A stretch of 64,000 nucleotides of DNA from Ceratothoa steindachneri. Its lineage: Eukaryota; Arthropoda; Malacostraca; Isopoda; Cymothoidae. The stretch spans positions 121,485,129-121,549,128 of the forward strand of contig OZ018321.1 of assembly GCA_963969495.1 (NCBI GenBank), in the 5' to 3' direction. Of the stretch, positions 1 through 11,400 are shown piece by piece. The position numbers and the translations under genes were made by a program. Below the pieces are notes generated by a model. The model ran no database searches. It saw nothing but the letters and a program-made list of their open reading frames with translations, and was not told the DNA's origin. The number at the start of each line of letters is the position of its first letter. The stretch's first letter is position 1.

Positions 1-1
1 C

Positions 2-262
2 TTTCCTACCACCGACATGACCAAGAAATCGACACAGAATGGAATGCTGGTATTTAAGATAAGAATACCAGGCTATAACATCCAACAAGAAAAATTCAGT
101 AGGATTCAGATGTGTTTTTAATGCTACAAACTAGGAGACCATATTACATCGACCTGCCCCGTTTTGACTAATGCGAAAACACTAAAAAAAGGAGCCTCGA
201 TTGCAAAGGAGTGCAGCGAGCCATGGCAATACACTGCCCTAAAAGAAGAGATATCATTATGA
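2..262 (+). pseudogene. LINE ORF1 (gag-like) remnant with CCHC zinc knuckle
   Basis: Frame 2 reads through a knuckle of the form C-x2-C-x4-H-x4-C at 113-157 (MCF, stop, CYKLGDHITSTC). The codon between the first two cysteines is TAA, so the knuckle itself carries a stop. The upstream residues (LVFKIRIPGYNIQQEKFSR) resemble the region before the knuckle in jockey-type ORF1 proteins. In live elements this nucleic-acid-binding protein coats the element RNA. The start is outside the window. The reading frame closes at about 262, and AG-rich sequence to about 700 is probably further decayed ORF1. Confidence 0.7.
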
Positions 263-714
263 GGAAAGAAGAAGAACAGAGGAAGGCCAAAGATATCACT
301 GATGCCAATGCTACCGCGAAAAATGGTGAGTCTTGAAGAACATCCGCAACTTTACTAAACCTCTCGAGCGACCTAAGGAGAACGGTCTAGCTTAATTAAA
401 AATGCCTTACAACCCAGAATGCTTAAGGATTTTCAAAGAAACAGTAGCTAGGAGCAACAACCAGGTGAAATCTCGTTTCGAAAAGTCAATCCAAGGGGAG
501 GAGAATGGAGAAGAAGGATAGGGACGAAGAAGATTAATCAGCTTCTTTAGGCAGTGACGATGGCCCATGCACTCGCTCTCGAGCCACGAAGAGCAAATCA
601 AAAACACTAAGCCCTCGATCTAAAGACGAGAGGCCGGAGTACAGTAAAACTGCCTCGCCAACTCCAAAGAAGAAAAAGAAGAATAAGAAGAAGCATAGGT
701 AATAACAATTCACC

Positions 715-1600
715 ATGTTCCAGAACGCACTTAAGATATTGGAAATTAATACTATTGACTGGAGCACGAAAAGACTTCTGTACGGAAATGTAGTCAGGGA
801 AATTGATGCGGATATCATCTTAATTTTGGAACACAGGATCGACACGCGTAGTGCAGAAATGAAAATCTGGAACTACGATGTGTTGATCACAAACTATTCG
901 CAGGAGCGGTTCGATGGAGCCGCTATTGAAATAAAAAAAGGGATTAAATACAAGCAAATAAGAAATCTAGAAGAATCCTACCTCGCGATTGAGGTTAAAC
1001 TCGACTTAGGAAAGTTGTTATTGCTACCGGATATCAACCGCCAAGGAGAGATGCGTTACCAATTCACACTCTCACTGACCTATTTTGTAGGAGAGCCCCC
1101 ACTATATTAATGAGGGATCCGGACGCCAGATGCCTAGAATCCGGTTACAGGACCTAAAACGGTATAAGATGAAGCCTGTACATATTGCTGGACAGAAATA
1201 TTGCACAGCAAATAGGCCCCGACTTCCCCACCTTTCTGAGATATGGAGTGCCACAAAACAAGACATGTCTGTCGAATCGTCAGCTGCCGTTAAAGTACTA
1301 CATGGAATCAGTACAGGTAGCATTTAGTGAAATTATAGGGATCCTACTCACTATAAACATGAACCCTATACAAGTGCAAGCTGTTGTCAGAAACAACTAC
1401 AGAAAAGCAGATTAGGCACGGTACGCGCGCCTTCTCTAGGCCTACGATGCGCCCAACTTGGACGAGGCAATTCTTCAGAAAAATTGACGAAGCACTCGGC
1501 GACATCAACAATCATCTCATCAACGCAGATAGGGCTTGTATCTCTAAATCCGAGTATAGGACCATCTCTACCTACAGGATTTATACCATGAACTGAAATT
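715..1600 (+). pseudogene. LINE ORF2 N-terminal part, APE-type endonuclease remnant
   Basis: The open stretch 715-1107 begins MFQNALKILEINTIDW and contains DADIILILEHRIDT and a later DGAAIEIKKGIKYK. These follow the pattern of the first half of the exonuclease-endonuclease-phosphatase domain that nicks target DNA in LINEs: the N of the first strand, the E of the ILxxE/H segment, and the GxAI strand. After 1107 the frame is lost. Short open pieces continue to about 1600 without clear catalytic motifs. The E-to-H pattern in ILEHR and the frameshifts suggest no activity. Confidence 0.7.
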
Positions 1601-1886
1601 ATTGTATAAGATAAACATCACGAATGCATCAGTTCACTCAATGCAACGAAGTAAAGAAATCAAAGAAGAACTCAACTAATTGATCTTCGAACAACAATGA
1701 AGACAACGGGGTGATGCGATCACGAAGCAACTTCCAAAGAATTTTGTAATAAGATCAGATGTCTCAAAGGATCGACTGGGAAGAAGTAGATCGAACTTCA
1801 GAAAGAAGATGGAAACCACGAAACAGAAGAAGGAAGAACTGAAGAGTTATTCCGAAGTTATTGGAAAAACCTCTTCAGTATAACAG

Positions 1887-2690
1887 GTGGAAAACAAAGA
1901 CTATGACCTAGAGTTTGAAAGCAACATCATAGACGAGCTAAACGACCAAATACACAAGACGCACCCTCGCCACCAGGTGGATAGACAGCGCGACAGAGAC
2001 GCCGAGGTGCCGAAGAAGAACCACTCGGCGTGCTTCGCTTATTCCGACAAAAAAACAGGACAATCGGGGCTTAAAAAGTTAAACTTTGAAAAGGCACCAG
2101 CCAATGTCATTAAAGGGATAAGAATGATATTTAAGGCCTGTCTGAACACAGGATACTTTTCAGATGCTTATAAAACGGCTAAGATGAATTTCTTGCCTAA
2201 GCACGGAAACGAGCCAACGTTGAAGGAGAGCTACTGGCCAATTAAACTTCTAGAATTTGGTGAGAAGCTCTTCGAGAAAATCCTCAACCGAAGACTGGCA
2301 TCTCACCTGAAAGAGAACTCCCTCTTCAAACAAATATCAATTCGGGTTTAGGTGGAAGCGAAGTACGGAGATGGTGATTAATGTCATCACGGAAAAGCTA
2401 GCCCAAGTTACGTGGACATTGTTAGCCGAGATTTATCAAAAGCGTTTGATAAGGTGCAGCAACGAGGAATGCACTACAAGATCTTACGACTGGGCCTAAG
2501 TGAGAACTTAGAAAGAACTCTCTGTGATTATCTCATGGATAGAGCAGCATATACCAATTTAGTGTGCACGGACGGACCAAAGTTTCTGCTTACTGCAGGC
2601 GTCCCCCACTCTTTACTTGATTTACACCGCTGATCTCCCAGTCCTGTGAGCTCCACTTGCCTCAACATTCAATTCACCGATGATTTCACC
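1887..2690 (+). pseudogene. LINE reverse transcriptase, fingers and palm (broken)
   Basis: The first open piece (to 2348) holds the RT fingers: AKMNFLPKHGNEPTLKESYW followed by PIKLLEFGEKLFEKIL, matching the usual SYRPISLL-GKLFEKIL block. After a frameshift the piece from 2412 carries palm motif A, RDLSKAFDKV (about 2427-2456), then YLMDR and TAGVPHSLL, the counterpart of AGVPQGS. The active-site YADD box survives as FTDD at 2673-2684 in another frame. At least two frameshifts separate the parts, so no full RT could be made. Confidence 0.85.
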
Positions 2691-2799
2691 CAGATTATCA
2701 CTTGTCCATGTAGGAATGCTTCTTGGCAAGCTCGTATGACATCAGCAGAAATGAAAACCTTAACACTTTCGAGACTTGGTAGTAAATCCGCACAAACCA

Positions 2800-3290
2800 A
2801 AAAAGGATCAAAGTAATCTCCATAGGCAAGAAACTACTATTCGATGTCATGGTGAGAGATGGACGATATCTCTATACCACGAAGTGCATTGTACTCGGAA
2901 TGAAGATTATTTCAACTGAGTACACGAAGTACGTCCGTAAAAAAATCACCAAGGCCACATCTGAAGTCAGAACTCTATACATGTTCAGAAATCTTCGCGA
3001 AAGCAATAAGAAAAAGATCTACAATGCACTTGTAAGATCGACTGTGCTATACCCCGCTTACGCCCTCTCGTGTGTCTCGAAGACACAAAAGAGGAAACCA
3101 AAAGTGGTGCAGAACAAATGTATATACTTAATTACAGGTACACTCAGGCCAGAATAAAGATATCAGGAAGAGCTGCACAGAGAAGCGGGGTTAAGTCCCA
3201 TTAACGTTGTCATAGAAGAACGGACAAGGAATATGCAGGAATTGGTTAATCGAGAATTGAACGATGATATCGCGCAAATAATTAACTAGA
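2800..3290 (+). pseudogene. LINE ORF2 C-terminal tail
   Basis: The piece 2849-3154 includes YVRKKITKATSEVRTLYMF and KKKIYNALVRSTVLYPAYAL, the thumb-like region found after the RT palm in jockey/I-type elements. It continues past a stop as EELHREAGLSPINVVIEERT, which resembles the last conserved block of these ORFs. The stop at 3155-3157 and flanking frameshifts mark it as a relic. Confidence 0.7.
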
Positions 3291-4601
3291 ACTGAAGAAG
3301 TATAAGTCGTGCTAGATGGTCGAGCTCCGCTGGGCTTTTAGCTGGCGGAGCAGAAGTGCTGTTCTACGCATGAGAATAAGAATGTTTTTTTCCAAACTAA
3401 GACAACCGACCAAGAAAAGAAAACCTAATTACAAAACCTCACCAATTTCTATAAAGATTCACCGAATATTGACAGGAAATTCACCAATGAAGACTAAACT
3501 ATAACAAAGAAGACATCAAAGAAAAAACAAAGTACATGATTTACACTCACTACAAGATATACAAAAAACAAAGACACTAAGTATAATACTGAAAGTGATT
3601 AAAGTAATTTATTACTACAACATCAAATGCGCATAACATAATTAAAAACATTATTTTTTTTTAAAACAAATCGCTTGAATGCCATAATAATATAAACTAT
3701 CCCCAAAACAACAAAGGAACCACAAAATAAGAAAATATTTAAAAGCAATAGGCCTGATCACCAGGCACTTACCATCTCTTTGCACCTAACCAGACTTCTT
3801 TCTCATTTCACCACTTGTCTACTTTCAGCTCTTTGACCCACACCATTTATTTATCCCTTACCCACTTACATCGTTCATAGTTCATAAAGATTTTTTGTTT
3901 TGAATTTTTGGACGAAATACAGTTGCTATTTATATGTCGCTACCAGGTATAGGAGGTAACGGTAAAGATAGGACAAAATGTCTTCGTTTAGTAAAAAAAG
4001 CGTGAGGACAAATTTACTGTGAACCAATCATAGAATTTCATTTGACCTCAAACTGCTCGACTTTGAGGAGAATGTTTTGAGTCCGATGCAATTCCATGAT
4101 GTGGTTCCAGCACCACAATCTCGCCACCCGTTTGAAAAACAGCGTCCACCTCAACAAACAGAAAAGATCGCCTAAATCATTGGTCATCTGGGAGCCAGTT
4201 GAGGTGCCGAACTGGAAACCGAAACCATGGCACGTAAAGTCGCAGAAAAATTGAAACGAATAACGGTAACAGAAACGAAACATAGAATGAAAAAGCAACG
4301 GAAAGGGCTGGACTTGGATGTTTCTCGGCAACCGGCCAAGAAACATCCATCGAGATGCAACCAGGCCAGCCCCCTAGTCACCGCCACGTAGAGGCCAGAG
4401 CCCGACAACGATCAGCCCTCAATGAACCGTCGTAAGGTGGGTCGGACCAAGAGGAAACATACTACAAATTCCGCAAATGACGGGACAACTTTGGTAGGGA
4501 AAACTAATTGTAAAAAACATGACTTCAATAATGACAAAATTTTAATAACGAGAATAATGTAATAAATGCAAATATAAAATAACGGTAGAAAAGAAAACAA
4601 C

Positions 4602-4613
4602 TATATATACTCG

Positions 4614-4681
<68 letters not shown>

Positions 4682-4690
4682 CACATATAG
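4602..4690. repeat. (TA)n microsatellite
   Basis: Nearly pure alternating TA from about 4625 to 4676 with imperfect edges. Such tracts recur through the window, often beside or inside transposon remains. Confidence 0.95.
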
Positions 4691-5353
4691 TTGTCCTCTT
4701 CGGCCCCTACACTATTGATTATTTAATATTTAAACTTTTGTGCGTTAGTTTACTCATATTTATTTAACGTTCAATTACTTATTTAATTACTTGCTTTGCT
4801 CCATTTATTAATATCCCCTTTGATTACATAGCCCCTGATCTAACTTATTTTAGATTGTTCGCCCTACCATTATCATTCTTTTTCTTGTATTTCGCCTAAG
4901 CTTAATTCATGTTTATTATTCACATTTGCACCTCATGGAATTATTTAATCATTTTTTGTCACTCTTATTAATCGATTTCTTCATCCTTTGCTTTCGACTT
5001 TACAATTTTCGTATTCCAATAAGAATTTAATTCATGTTTATTATGCATATTTTATACTCATTGGGATTATTATTTAATTTAGTTAATTTAACGATATTAA
5101 TAAAATTCTTTCAATAGATTTTCACGCATTTCCTTTCAACGGGTTAGGATTATATATTTCATTTTAAATTTCGGTTATCATTTTCGATTTCTGTCCTGTT
5201 TTGTTTTGTTTTGGGTTTTTTTTTATTGCTTGTTTAGTTTTTCTTATAAAAATAATTCTTTGTATTTAGAATTCGCTGATGATGGTCATCATTAATGAAC
5301 GAAACACCAGGAAAATTAAATGTTCGTAACCATCGCATATATCTTCATATTCC

Positions 5354-5466
<113 letters not shown>

Positions 5467-5776
5467 AAAGATAATGGTAAACCACAATATTTGAATCAAG
5501 ATTTCATTTATTACTATCGAACTAGTTTTGGCAAGATACCATTTTAAACTAATAATGAAGACGCTATACAAGGAACAGAGTATATATAAGTTAAGATACA
5601 CCCTAAACAAAATGAAACGGCAGTAAACAATCTGGAAAAAAATAACTTGAGCAAATCTGGCGTGAATGACAAGCTAAACAGTATTTGCTATTTAGTTAGT
5701 ATTGATGGAATAAAAATATAAAAGAGAAGACTTACTTGAATAATTTAATGCGAAGGGTTTGTTTGATAAAGCTTTA

Positions 5777-6627
5777 TTAATTCAGACAATCTTGGTTGAA
5801 GTGCATGGGAACAACAATTCTGAGATCAGGTTCTAGGTTAAGTTTGTTCGTTTTAAGACTAACCATAACAGAAAAAGCTATTTCACACAGGTGTTTTCAT
5901 CCAAATGGAAGCAAGGCATTGGCCGCAGTTGTAGCCATATCTGGATATTGATTTTTTAGTCCGATCCACCAATTGTGAAAGGTTTTCTCATAAAAAAGAT
6001 GTTCTCAAATTTGTTGTATCTTCCCCGATGTCAATAATTTGTACTCGAAATGTGATTTGAAGATGTTTGACGTTTATATGTTCAGTGAATGGATTCAAGA
6101 CCCTTTTAAGTTCCTCATTTGGGAGATTTTCGAACTGGTGAGAAAATTCAGCCTCTAAATTCTTCATGTGTGTAAGAATAAAATTCCTTTCTGATACCAG
6201 CATAGTTATCTCACTTTCCAAATTAAAATCACTCAAATATGGGAACATCTCTAAATTCTCATTTTCAAATTTCTCACCCCATAGAACGAGTTTTTTCATA
6301 GAGGATGGTATTTTCTTGCTCATAGTTAAAACATTACCTTTACCTTGAAGGACCAAATTAATAATGTTTACTTTTTCAAATATGTCTGCCAGATGGTATA
6401 CAATCAATGAGCATTTCTCATTGCCAAAATATCCTACAAACTTTGGAACTTTTCCCTTTTTTAAAAAGAAATTCTGAGTTCATCTTTAAGCTCAATGACT
6501 CTCCTAAGTGTTTTTCCTCGTAGTCACCAGCGAACCTCTATGTGATATAAAAAGCGTTTCATGTCTGCTACCCATTTCATTACAAAGTATTCTAAAGATG
6601 CTACTTTTTAATAGCCTAGATATTATG
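5777..6627 (-). pseudogene. hAT (ZBED5-like) transposase, C-terminal half
   Basis: Reads from 6627 down to a stop at 5777-5779. The order of blocks follows ZBED5/FAM200-type domesticated hAT proteins: FRILCNEMGSRHETLF, then YHLADIFEKVNIINLVLQG, an acidic helical region with LEMFPYLSDFNLESEI, and a C-terminal dimerisation block with YPDMATTAANALLPF, KHLCEIAFSVMVSLKTNK and DLRIVV. The piece 5988-6407 is open; frameshifts lie at about 5985 and in 6410-6600. It is the direct continuation of the N-terminal half at 8015-8932, separated only by the mariner at 6630-8012. Whether the source was a transposon or a domesticated gene cannot be told. Confidence 0.85.
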
Positions 6628-6629
6628 TA

Positions 6630-8012
6630 TTAGGTTGAGGAATAAGTTCTTGCGTTTTTTTAAAAGTTGTGTTGATTTAAGTTTTGTTGACGTGATTTGT
6701 GCACATATTAAGAAACAATAATAAATAATTTGAGAAAAATTTGCAAAGGTTAAGCTACGTCTCTTAACAGCGTAGACTATTAGGCTTTTGCTTAAGCTAT
6801 GTCTTGAAGTTGAGTAATAAGTCATTGCGGCTTATTTAAAAGTTGTGTTAATTTAATTTTTGTTCTGTCCCCTCAAAATGGAATGTCAAGTTGAAAGAAA
6901 GGCGCATTTTCGACACTTGTTGTTATTCATTTTCAATCGAGACGGGAACAATGCAAACGCAGCCAAAGCTCGTCGTGATATTTTTGCTGTGTACGCAGAA
7001 CATGCTTTATCAGAAAGGACCGTTCAATGGTGGTTTTTACGTTTCCAAAACGGTCATTTAAATCTTAATAACGAAGAACGTTCTGGTCACCCCATTAAGT
7101 TGGATGAAGATCGATTGAACGACCTCCTTCATGAAAATCCTCGTCAATCGACAATTCGCGTGTGATCAGAAAACTGTAGTGAATCACCTAAATTCGATGG
7201 GGAAAGTTAAAAAAAATCGGTGCATGGGTTCAGCACGCTTTGAGCGAAAGCAGCACACTCTAACGCTCAACGATTGCCGCAGGTTTGCTTGCTCGTCACT
7301 AGGCTACTACTCGTGGATATAAGGACAGATTTCTTCTCCGCGTCATCACTATCGACGAAAAGTGGTGTGTTTATGTCAACATGAACCATCAAAAACAATG
7401 GCTTAGCCCCAATAAAAAAAAACTTCAGCGATTAAAGCAAGGACTTCATCCACGGAAGACGATGCTATGTGTGTGGTGGGATTGTGAAGGCATCATTATT
7501 TATGAGCTCCTTGCAAAGATCGTCAATGCAGAACTCTACGTTCAACAAATGTTTCAACTCGCCGAAGTTATTCTTGAAAAGCCACCTCATCGACGTTATG
7601 GAGTCCTTCTGCAACACGACACTGCTCATCCTCACATTGCCAATAGGACAAAAGACGCCATCCAAACGCTAAATTTAGAAATCCTGCCGCATCCTTCATA
7701 TTCGCCAGACTTGGCTCCATCGGATTTCCATCGGTTCCGATCGCTCTCCAACAATTTGCGCGGCGTTTCGTTTAATACTGATGTGTAATTAAGAACCTGG
7801 CTAGACGAATTCTTCGAGTCAAAATCCAGAGATTTTTATTGCAGAGGCATCGAAAAACTAGTTGAACGTAGGGAAGAAGTTGTAAATAACAACGGAGAAT
7901 ACATTATTAATTAAATTACATATTGTTATCAATTAAAAATTAAGCTTTTTCAAAATTGTTAATGGTAGTGAATAAATTTGATAAAACCGCAAGAACTTAT
8001 TCCTCAACCCAA
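6630..8012 (+). mobile_element. mariner element (DD34D) inserted in the hAT gene
   Basis: A 1383-bp element. The left end TTAGGTTGAGGAATAAGTTC and the right end (complement TTGGGTTGAGGAATAAGTTC) form terminal inverted repeats of about 28 bp. TA lies directly outside both ends (6628-6629 and 8013-8014), the target duplication expected for mariner. The insertion splits the minus-strand ZBED5-like hAT reading region. The left end is partly duplicated inside the element: 6808-6866 repeats the TIR and leader seen at 6634-6690. Confidence 0.95.
6860..7915 (+). pseudogene. mariner transposase (DD34D), frameshifted
   Basis: Probable start is the M of MECQVERKAHFRHLLLF at about 6878. The N-terminal HTH holds ALSERTVQWWFLRFQNG and ends with HENPRQSTIR. 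The frame then shifts into the remains of the WVPHxL-type linker. The first catalytic acid is in VITIDEKWCVYVN near 7345-7383. The piece 7381-7785 carries MLCVWWDCEGIIIYELL, the second acid in LLQHDTAHPH, and the third in YSPDLAPSDFHRFRSL. Thirty-four residues separate the last two acids, so this is a DD34D enzyme. The C-terminus after the TAA at 7786 still reads EEVVNNNGEYI, typical of irritans-like mariners. Catalytic residues survive but frameshifts and a stop break the protein. Confidence 0.9.
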
Positions 8013-8014
8013 TA

Positions 8015-8932
8015 ATTAACAACATAAATGACATCTGTAGCACTCTATGTACCTATAGCTCTAGCTGCTTTGCTGCAATTCCTGGCCTATGAATGATGCA
8101 ATGAAAAAACTTAACATGAAGTGCTATTTCTGTAACATTACCTCTAGATCCTGTAGAAGCTGCTGCACCATCTGAAGTTATACTTATACAATTGGCCCAG
8201 GGAAGTTTGTTCTCATAAAAAGAAAAATTAAATTTGAGAATATTGCTTCTTCCCTGCATTTCCCAGTAAGTGAGTTGCAGAAAAGCAATTCTTCACGTAA
8301 TTCATCATTAAATATATATTTAACGAAAACAAGAAGCTGAGCCATGTGACAGATATCAGTACTTTCATCCAATTGCAAAGCAAATTTTCCACACATATTG
8401 ATCTGCCCCAGTAACTGTTTCTTCAAATCTTCAATTATCATTTCTATGCCTCTTTCAATAGTATTATCCGACAAAGAAATTGATTTTTATTTCTCACCAT
8501 ACTCCTTTACATGAATGCTTCAACCATTTTTACAGCGGCAGGAAGTACAAGAGTGTCACCAATACAGTGAGGTTTCCTTTCTTTTGCTATTAGGTAACTA
8601 AACTCAAATGGAGCTTTCAAATATTTTTCAGTAACATTAGTGGATTTTTACAAAGTGGTGGATTGAGCAATGCAGAATTTCACGGAACGTTGAAAAGATG
8701 CTATTGACTTTCCAGCATTCTTAGGATGTTTGGATTCTAAATGCCTTTATAATCTTGATGGTTTCATGCTATCATTAGCAAGTATATCATGACACAATAT
8801 GCAAAGCGGGCGAGGTTCTTTCTTAATATGAGTGTATGTAAATCTATATTTAACATAATCATTCTGATAACATTTTACTTTATTATTTACTTTGTTGTTT
8901 TTGTCTGGTGAAGTGATATCTACCGTGTACAC
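8015..8932 (-). pseudogene. hAT (ZBED5-like) transposase, N-terminal half, copy 1
   Basis: From 8932 the minus strand reads a BED-type zinc finger: NDYVKYRFTYTHIKKEPRPL, CILC, then after an in-frame TAA the H-x4-H pair in RHLESKHP. Next come a helical linker with SYLIAKERKPHCIGDTLVLP, then MSDNTIERGIEMIIEDLKKQ, the RNase-H-fold block KFALQLDESTDICHMAQLLV (first acid in LDEST), and WANCISITSDGAAASTGSRG with HCIIHRPG (second acid region). This order is that of ZBED5-type hAT proteins. Stops and frameshifts occur after the BED finger, near 8490 and near 8240. The C-terminal half lies beyond the mariner at 5777-6627. Confidence 0.88.
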
Positions 8933-9689
8933 TCCAATCAGAGACAGAAGTAACCATAATGGAATCTTGCTGTTCGCCAGAAGTAGCCATAGGCATACAT
9001 GTTATTGATTCTCCAGAAGTAGTATCAACCAAGGTAATTTGTTGTCGTCGACATTTTTCTACGAAGTATTTTCACAGATTTCTTTGTAAGCCATTTATTT
9101 ATCTTATGTATAATTGTATATTGCAAAATTTAAGAATACCTGAAGATCGGCGGCACGCTCGCCAAAGTGTAAGTTTTTCACCCGAAATCTATTTGGACCA
9201 ACTTGCTTTTAAATCGTAGTTCAAATCTACAAGGTGCCATTTTTCATGTAAAAAAAATCCCAGAAATAAACCAAATGTTTTTTATATACTTTAATGTGCC
9301 AAATAACTTCTAATGTATTTTGCTTTAGCAAAAACTAATAAATAATTTGGAGTATAGTTCTACAGAGAGGCGTGATTTGGAAAAAAATGTCCCATTTAGA
9401 GATCATCTTTTGAAAAAATGCCGATTGCTGAATTACATGTTTTAGCACATCTAATTTCAAAATTATCTCGGATCGCTAAAGCCTGACCACACTCTTCGCA
9501 ATCAATAAGAACTTTAATTAATTTATGATCGGCCAAAAATTTTATTCATTTTTTAGATCACCAAATAAACTGGAAACTTGTTGAACAGCTTTTGTTCAAC
9601 TTCTACACGAAGAATGTATGTTGAAACTGAAATTCCTGCATAAAAGATCGACTCTTCTTCACAAAAAAACTCTACAAAAACTAGTTCCT

Positions 9690-10135
9690 CTAAAAGATCT
9701 AGCTAAGTTTACTTAAATGTATAAAAATGGTAATAAAAATAGCAAAAAAATTTTTAAAAAAATATAGGAAAAAATAAATATTGAGTGATTAAAGCGATCT
9801 TAAGTGGAAAAAAAAATGAAAATTCATTATTCATTCAGTTATGACGTCAGCTCTCCCCCCCGAATCGCAGGAACGATTTTACTGCCCCTTAAGTCGCTGA
9901 AAAGATATGGTTAAAAAACAAAACAAACGTGAGTATTCTATAAACAATTACGATTATATTATGGGGAGTTGTGCCCACCACACCCCTCCCAATTGATTGA
10001 AATCTCAAGGTGAACGCTGGGCGATCCCCCACACGAGCCGTCCCCCTCCCGAGGCGCCCCTCGAAATTAGTCCAAAAAGGTGAAACATATTGTAACATGG
10101 ACGAAATATTAAAGATTTCGGCTGAAAAACATACA
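9690..10135. repeat. Dispersed repeat family D, copy in unit 1
   Basis: Homologous, in inverted orientation, to 37830-38290. Shared landmarks in order: AACTAGTTCCT-TAAA-GATCTA, GGTAATAAAAATAG, TGACGTCAG, ATTCTAT-AACAATTA-GATTATAT, CCCCCCAATT-ATGAAA and CACTACACGAGC-GTCCCC. Identity is patchy with many indels, so the copies are old. No coding motif was found; the apparent ORFs here are not conserved in the other copy. Confidence 0.75.
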
Positions 10136-10174
10136 CTTTGTCGGGCGGGCCGCGGATCATCAAGTTTACCAAAT

Positions 10175-10177
<3 letters not shown>

Positions 10178-10220
<43 letters not shown>
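10178..10220. repeat. (TA)n, 43 bp, unit 1
   Basis: Pure TA tract directly after family D; its length differs between the three units. Confidence 0.95.
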
Positions 10221-10222
<2 letters not shown>

Positions 10223-10715
10223 CTAATCACTTATTAATTGGCCATTGCGACACAACTGGAAAAAAATCACTACAATACTAAAGCCTTATGGACACAAACA
10301 TCACTCAATAAATGAAAATTTTGAAAACAAACTAAATTACCGCAATCATGGTTCATAGGCATGGCGACTCATGGGGTTGCCAAATGCCGACTAAAATTCT
10401 TTTAATTTACAAATTAAATTTAAATATTAATAATATTTGGTATTTATAATGCGCCCTTCATGCTATTAATGCTATAATTACTTTTTTCAGCCCATGAATG
10501 CAAATAAATATATAAAGAAGATAATAATTATTCATTTAGTCAAAAGGGGAACCCATTCACAAGGAACAAATAGCTAGTGGCAAGAGTAAAGAATGCTTTC
10601 TTGACTTATACATTCTTGTCATATCATGCCAGATAAATATTTTTTTTAGGAAACCTGAGGGTGTTTAAAGCTATTTATATAAAAAAAATATAATATTATT
10701 CTTGATTCTTAAACC

Positions 10716-11400
10716 AAGTTAACTTAAAGTTCGGTGTGACCACCGGGAACTAGCTCGAGGATGAGCTTCTTCCTTTTAGTTCCAGTATTCCTCAAGGAAG
10801 AGTACTATCTCGGTGCCTTAGGCTACACCAGGATAGAGGGGGGGAGATGTCTATGACGAGAGTAAGTTGAAAGCGATCAAGTTAACTTAAAGTTCGGTGT
10901 GATCACCAGGAACTAGCTCGAAGATGAGCTGCTTCTTAGTCCCTTCGCTTTGTAGCCCGGCCTCTTGCCGGGGACTTCGTAGCTTGCTGACTCACGTATT
11001 CTACATGTTTTTCCCAAGGTTTTGGTATATATACGTCATTACCCCCACTGAGGTAAGGGTAGGAGGGGTGGGGGGGATTTGTGGACCGGCTGCATGAAGA
11101 TTCCTCCAGTTGGCCCGGTGGGACCTTCTGGATTTAGGGCCACTCTTCTCTAATTTCGCCTCTGAGGGGACATTGAATACCCGCTCTTAGGGAAAATCTT
11201 GCAGTTTAAAACCAATCTTAGGGTCTCTAGTCCGACCTGAGCTGATTATTGCCTTCTGTGGTGTCGGAAGGTCGTTCGGCTTCTAACCGGGAGGAGGGGC
11301 GTGAACGTCGTGGTTAAGAGTTTAAACCGTGGCTCGCCTTTGAAGGTGGGGCGAGGGTTGGGGGGTGGGGGGTGGGGGTAGAGATTCCCTCACACTAACT
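10716..11400. other. GC-rich block with 57-bp direct repeat, unit 1
   Basis: About 680 bp clearly richer in G and C than its surroundings. A 57-bp sequence starting AAGTTAACTTAAAGTTCGGT at 10716 recurs at 10879 with about four mismatches, 163 bp apart. G-runs follow (11060-11090 and 11350-11385). No open frame of note. It could be a transposon leader or an old pseudogene; I cannot identify it. Confidence 0.6.

Larger units (their letters stand above)
1..3540 (+). mobile_element. Degenerate jockey-like non-LTR retrotransposon (LINE)
   Basis: Remains appear in the canonical LINE order on one strand: a zinc-knuckle ORF1, an APE-type endonuclease start, RT fingers and palm, and the C-terminal tail of ORF2. 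Every part is interrupted by stops and frameshifts, so the element is dead. The 5' end is cut by the window edge. The 3' end is not sharply visible: coding similarity fades near 3285 and the A-rich sequence continues to about 3540. The clade call (jockey-like) rests on the ORF1 knuckle and the style of the ORF2 tail, and is an inference. Confidence 0.85.

Noticed and set aside
8959..9219. 86-codon + strand ORF in units 1 and 3
   Set aside because: Opposite to the hAT upstream region, lost by a 4-bp indel in unit 2, no motif.
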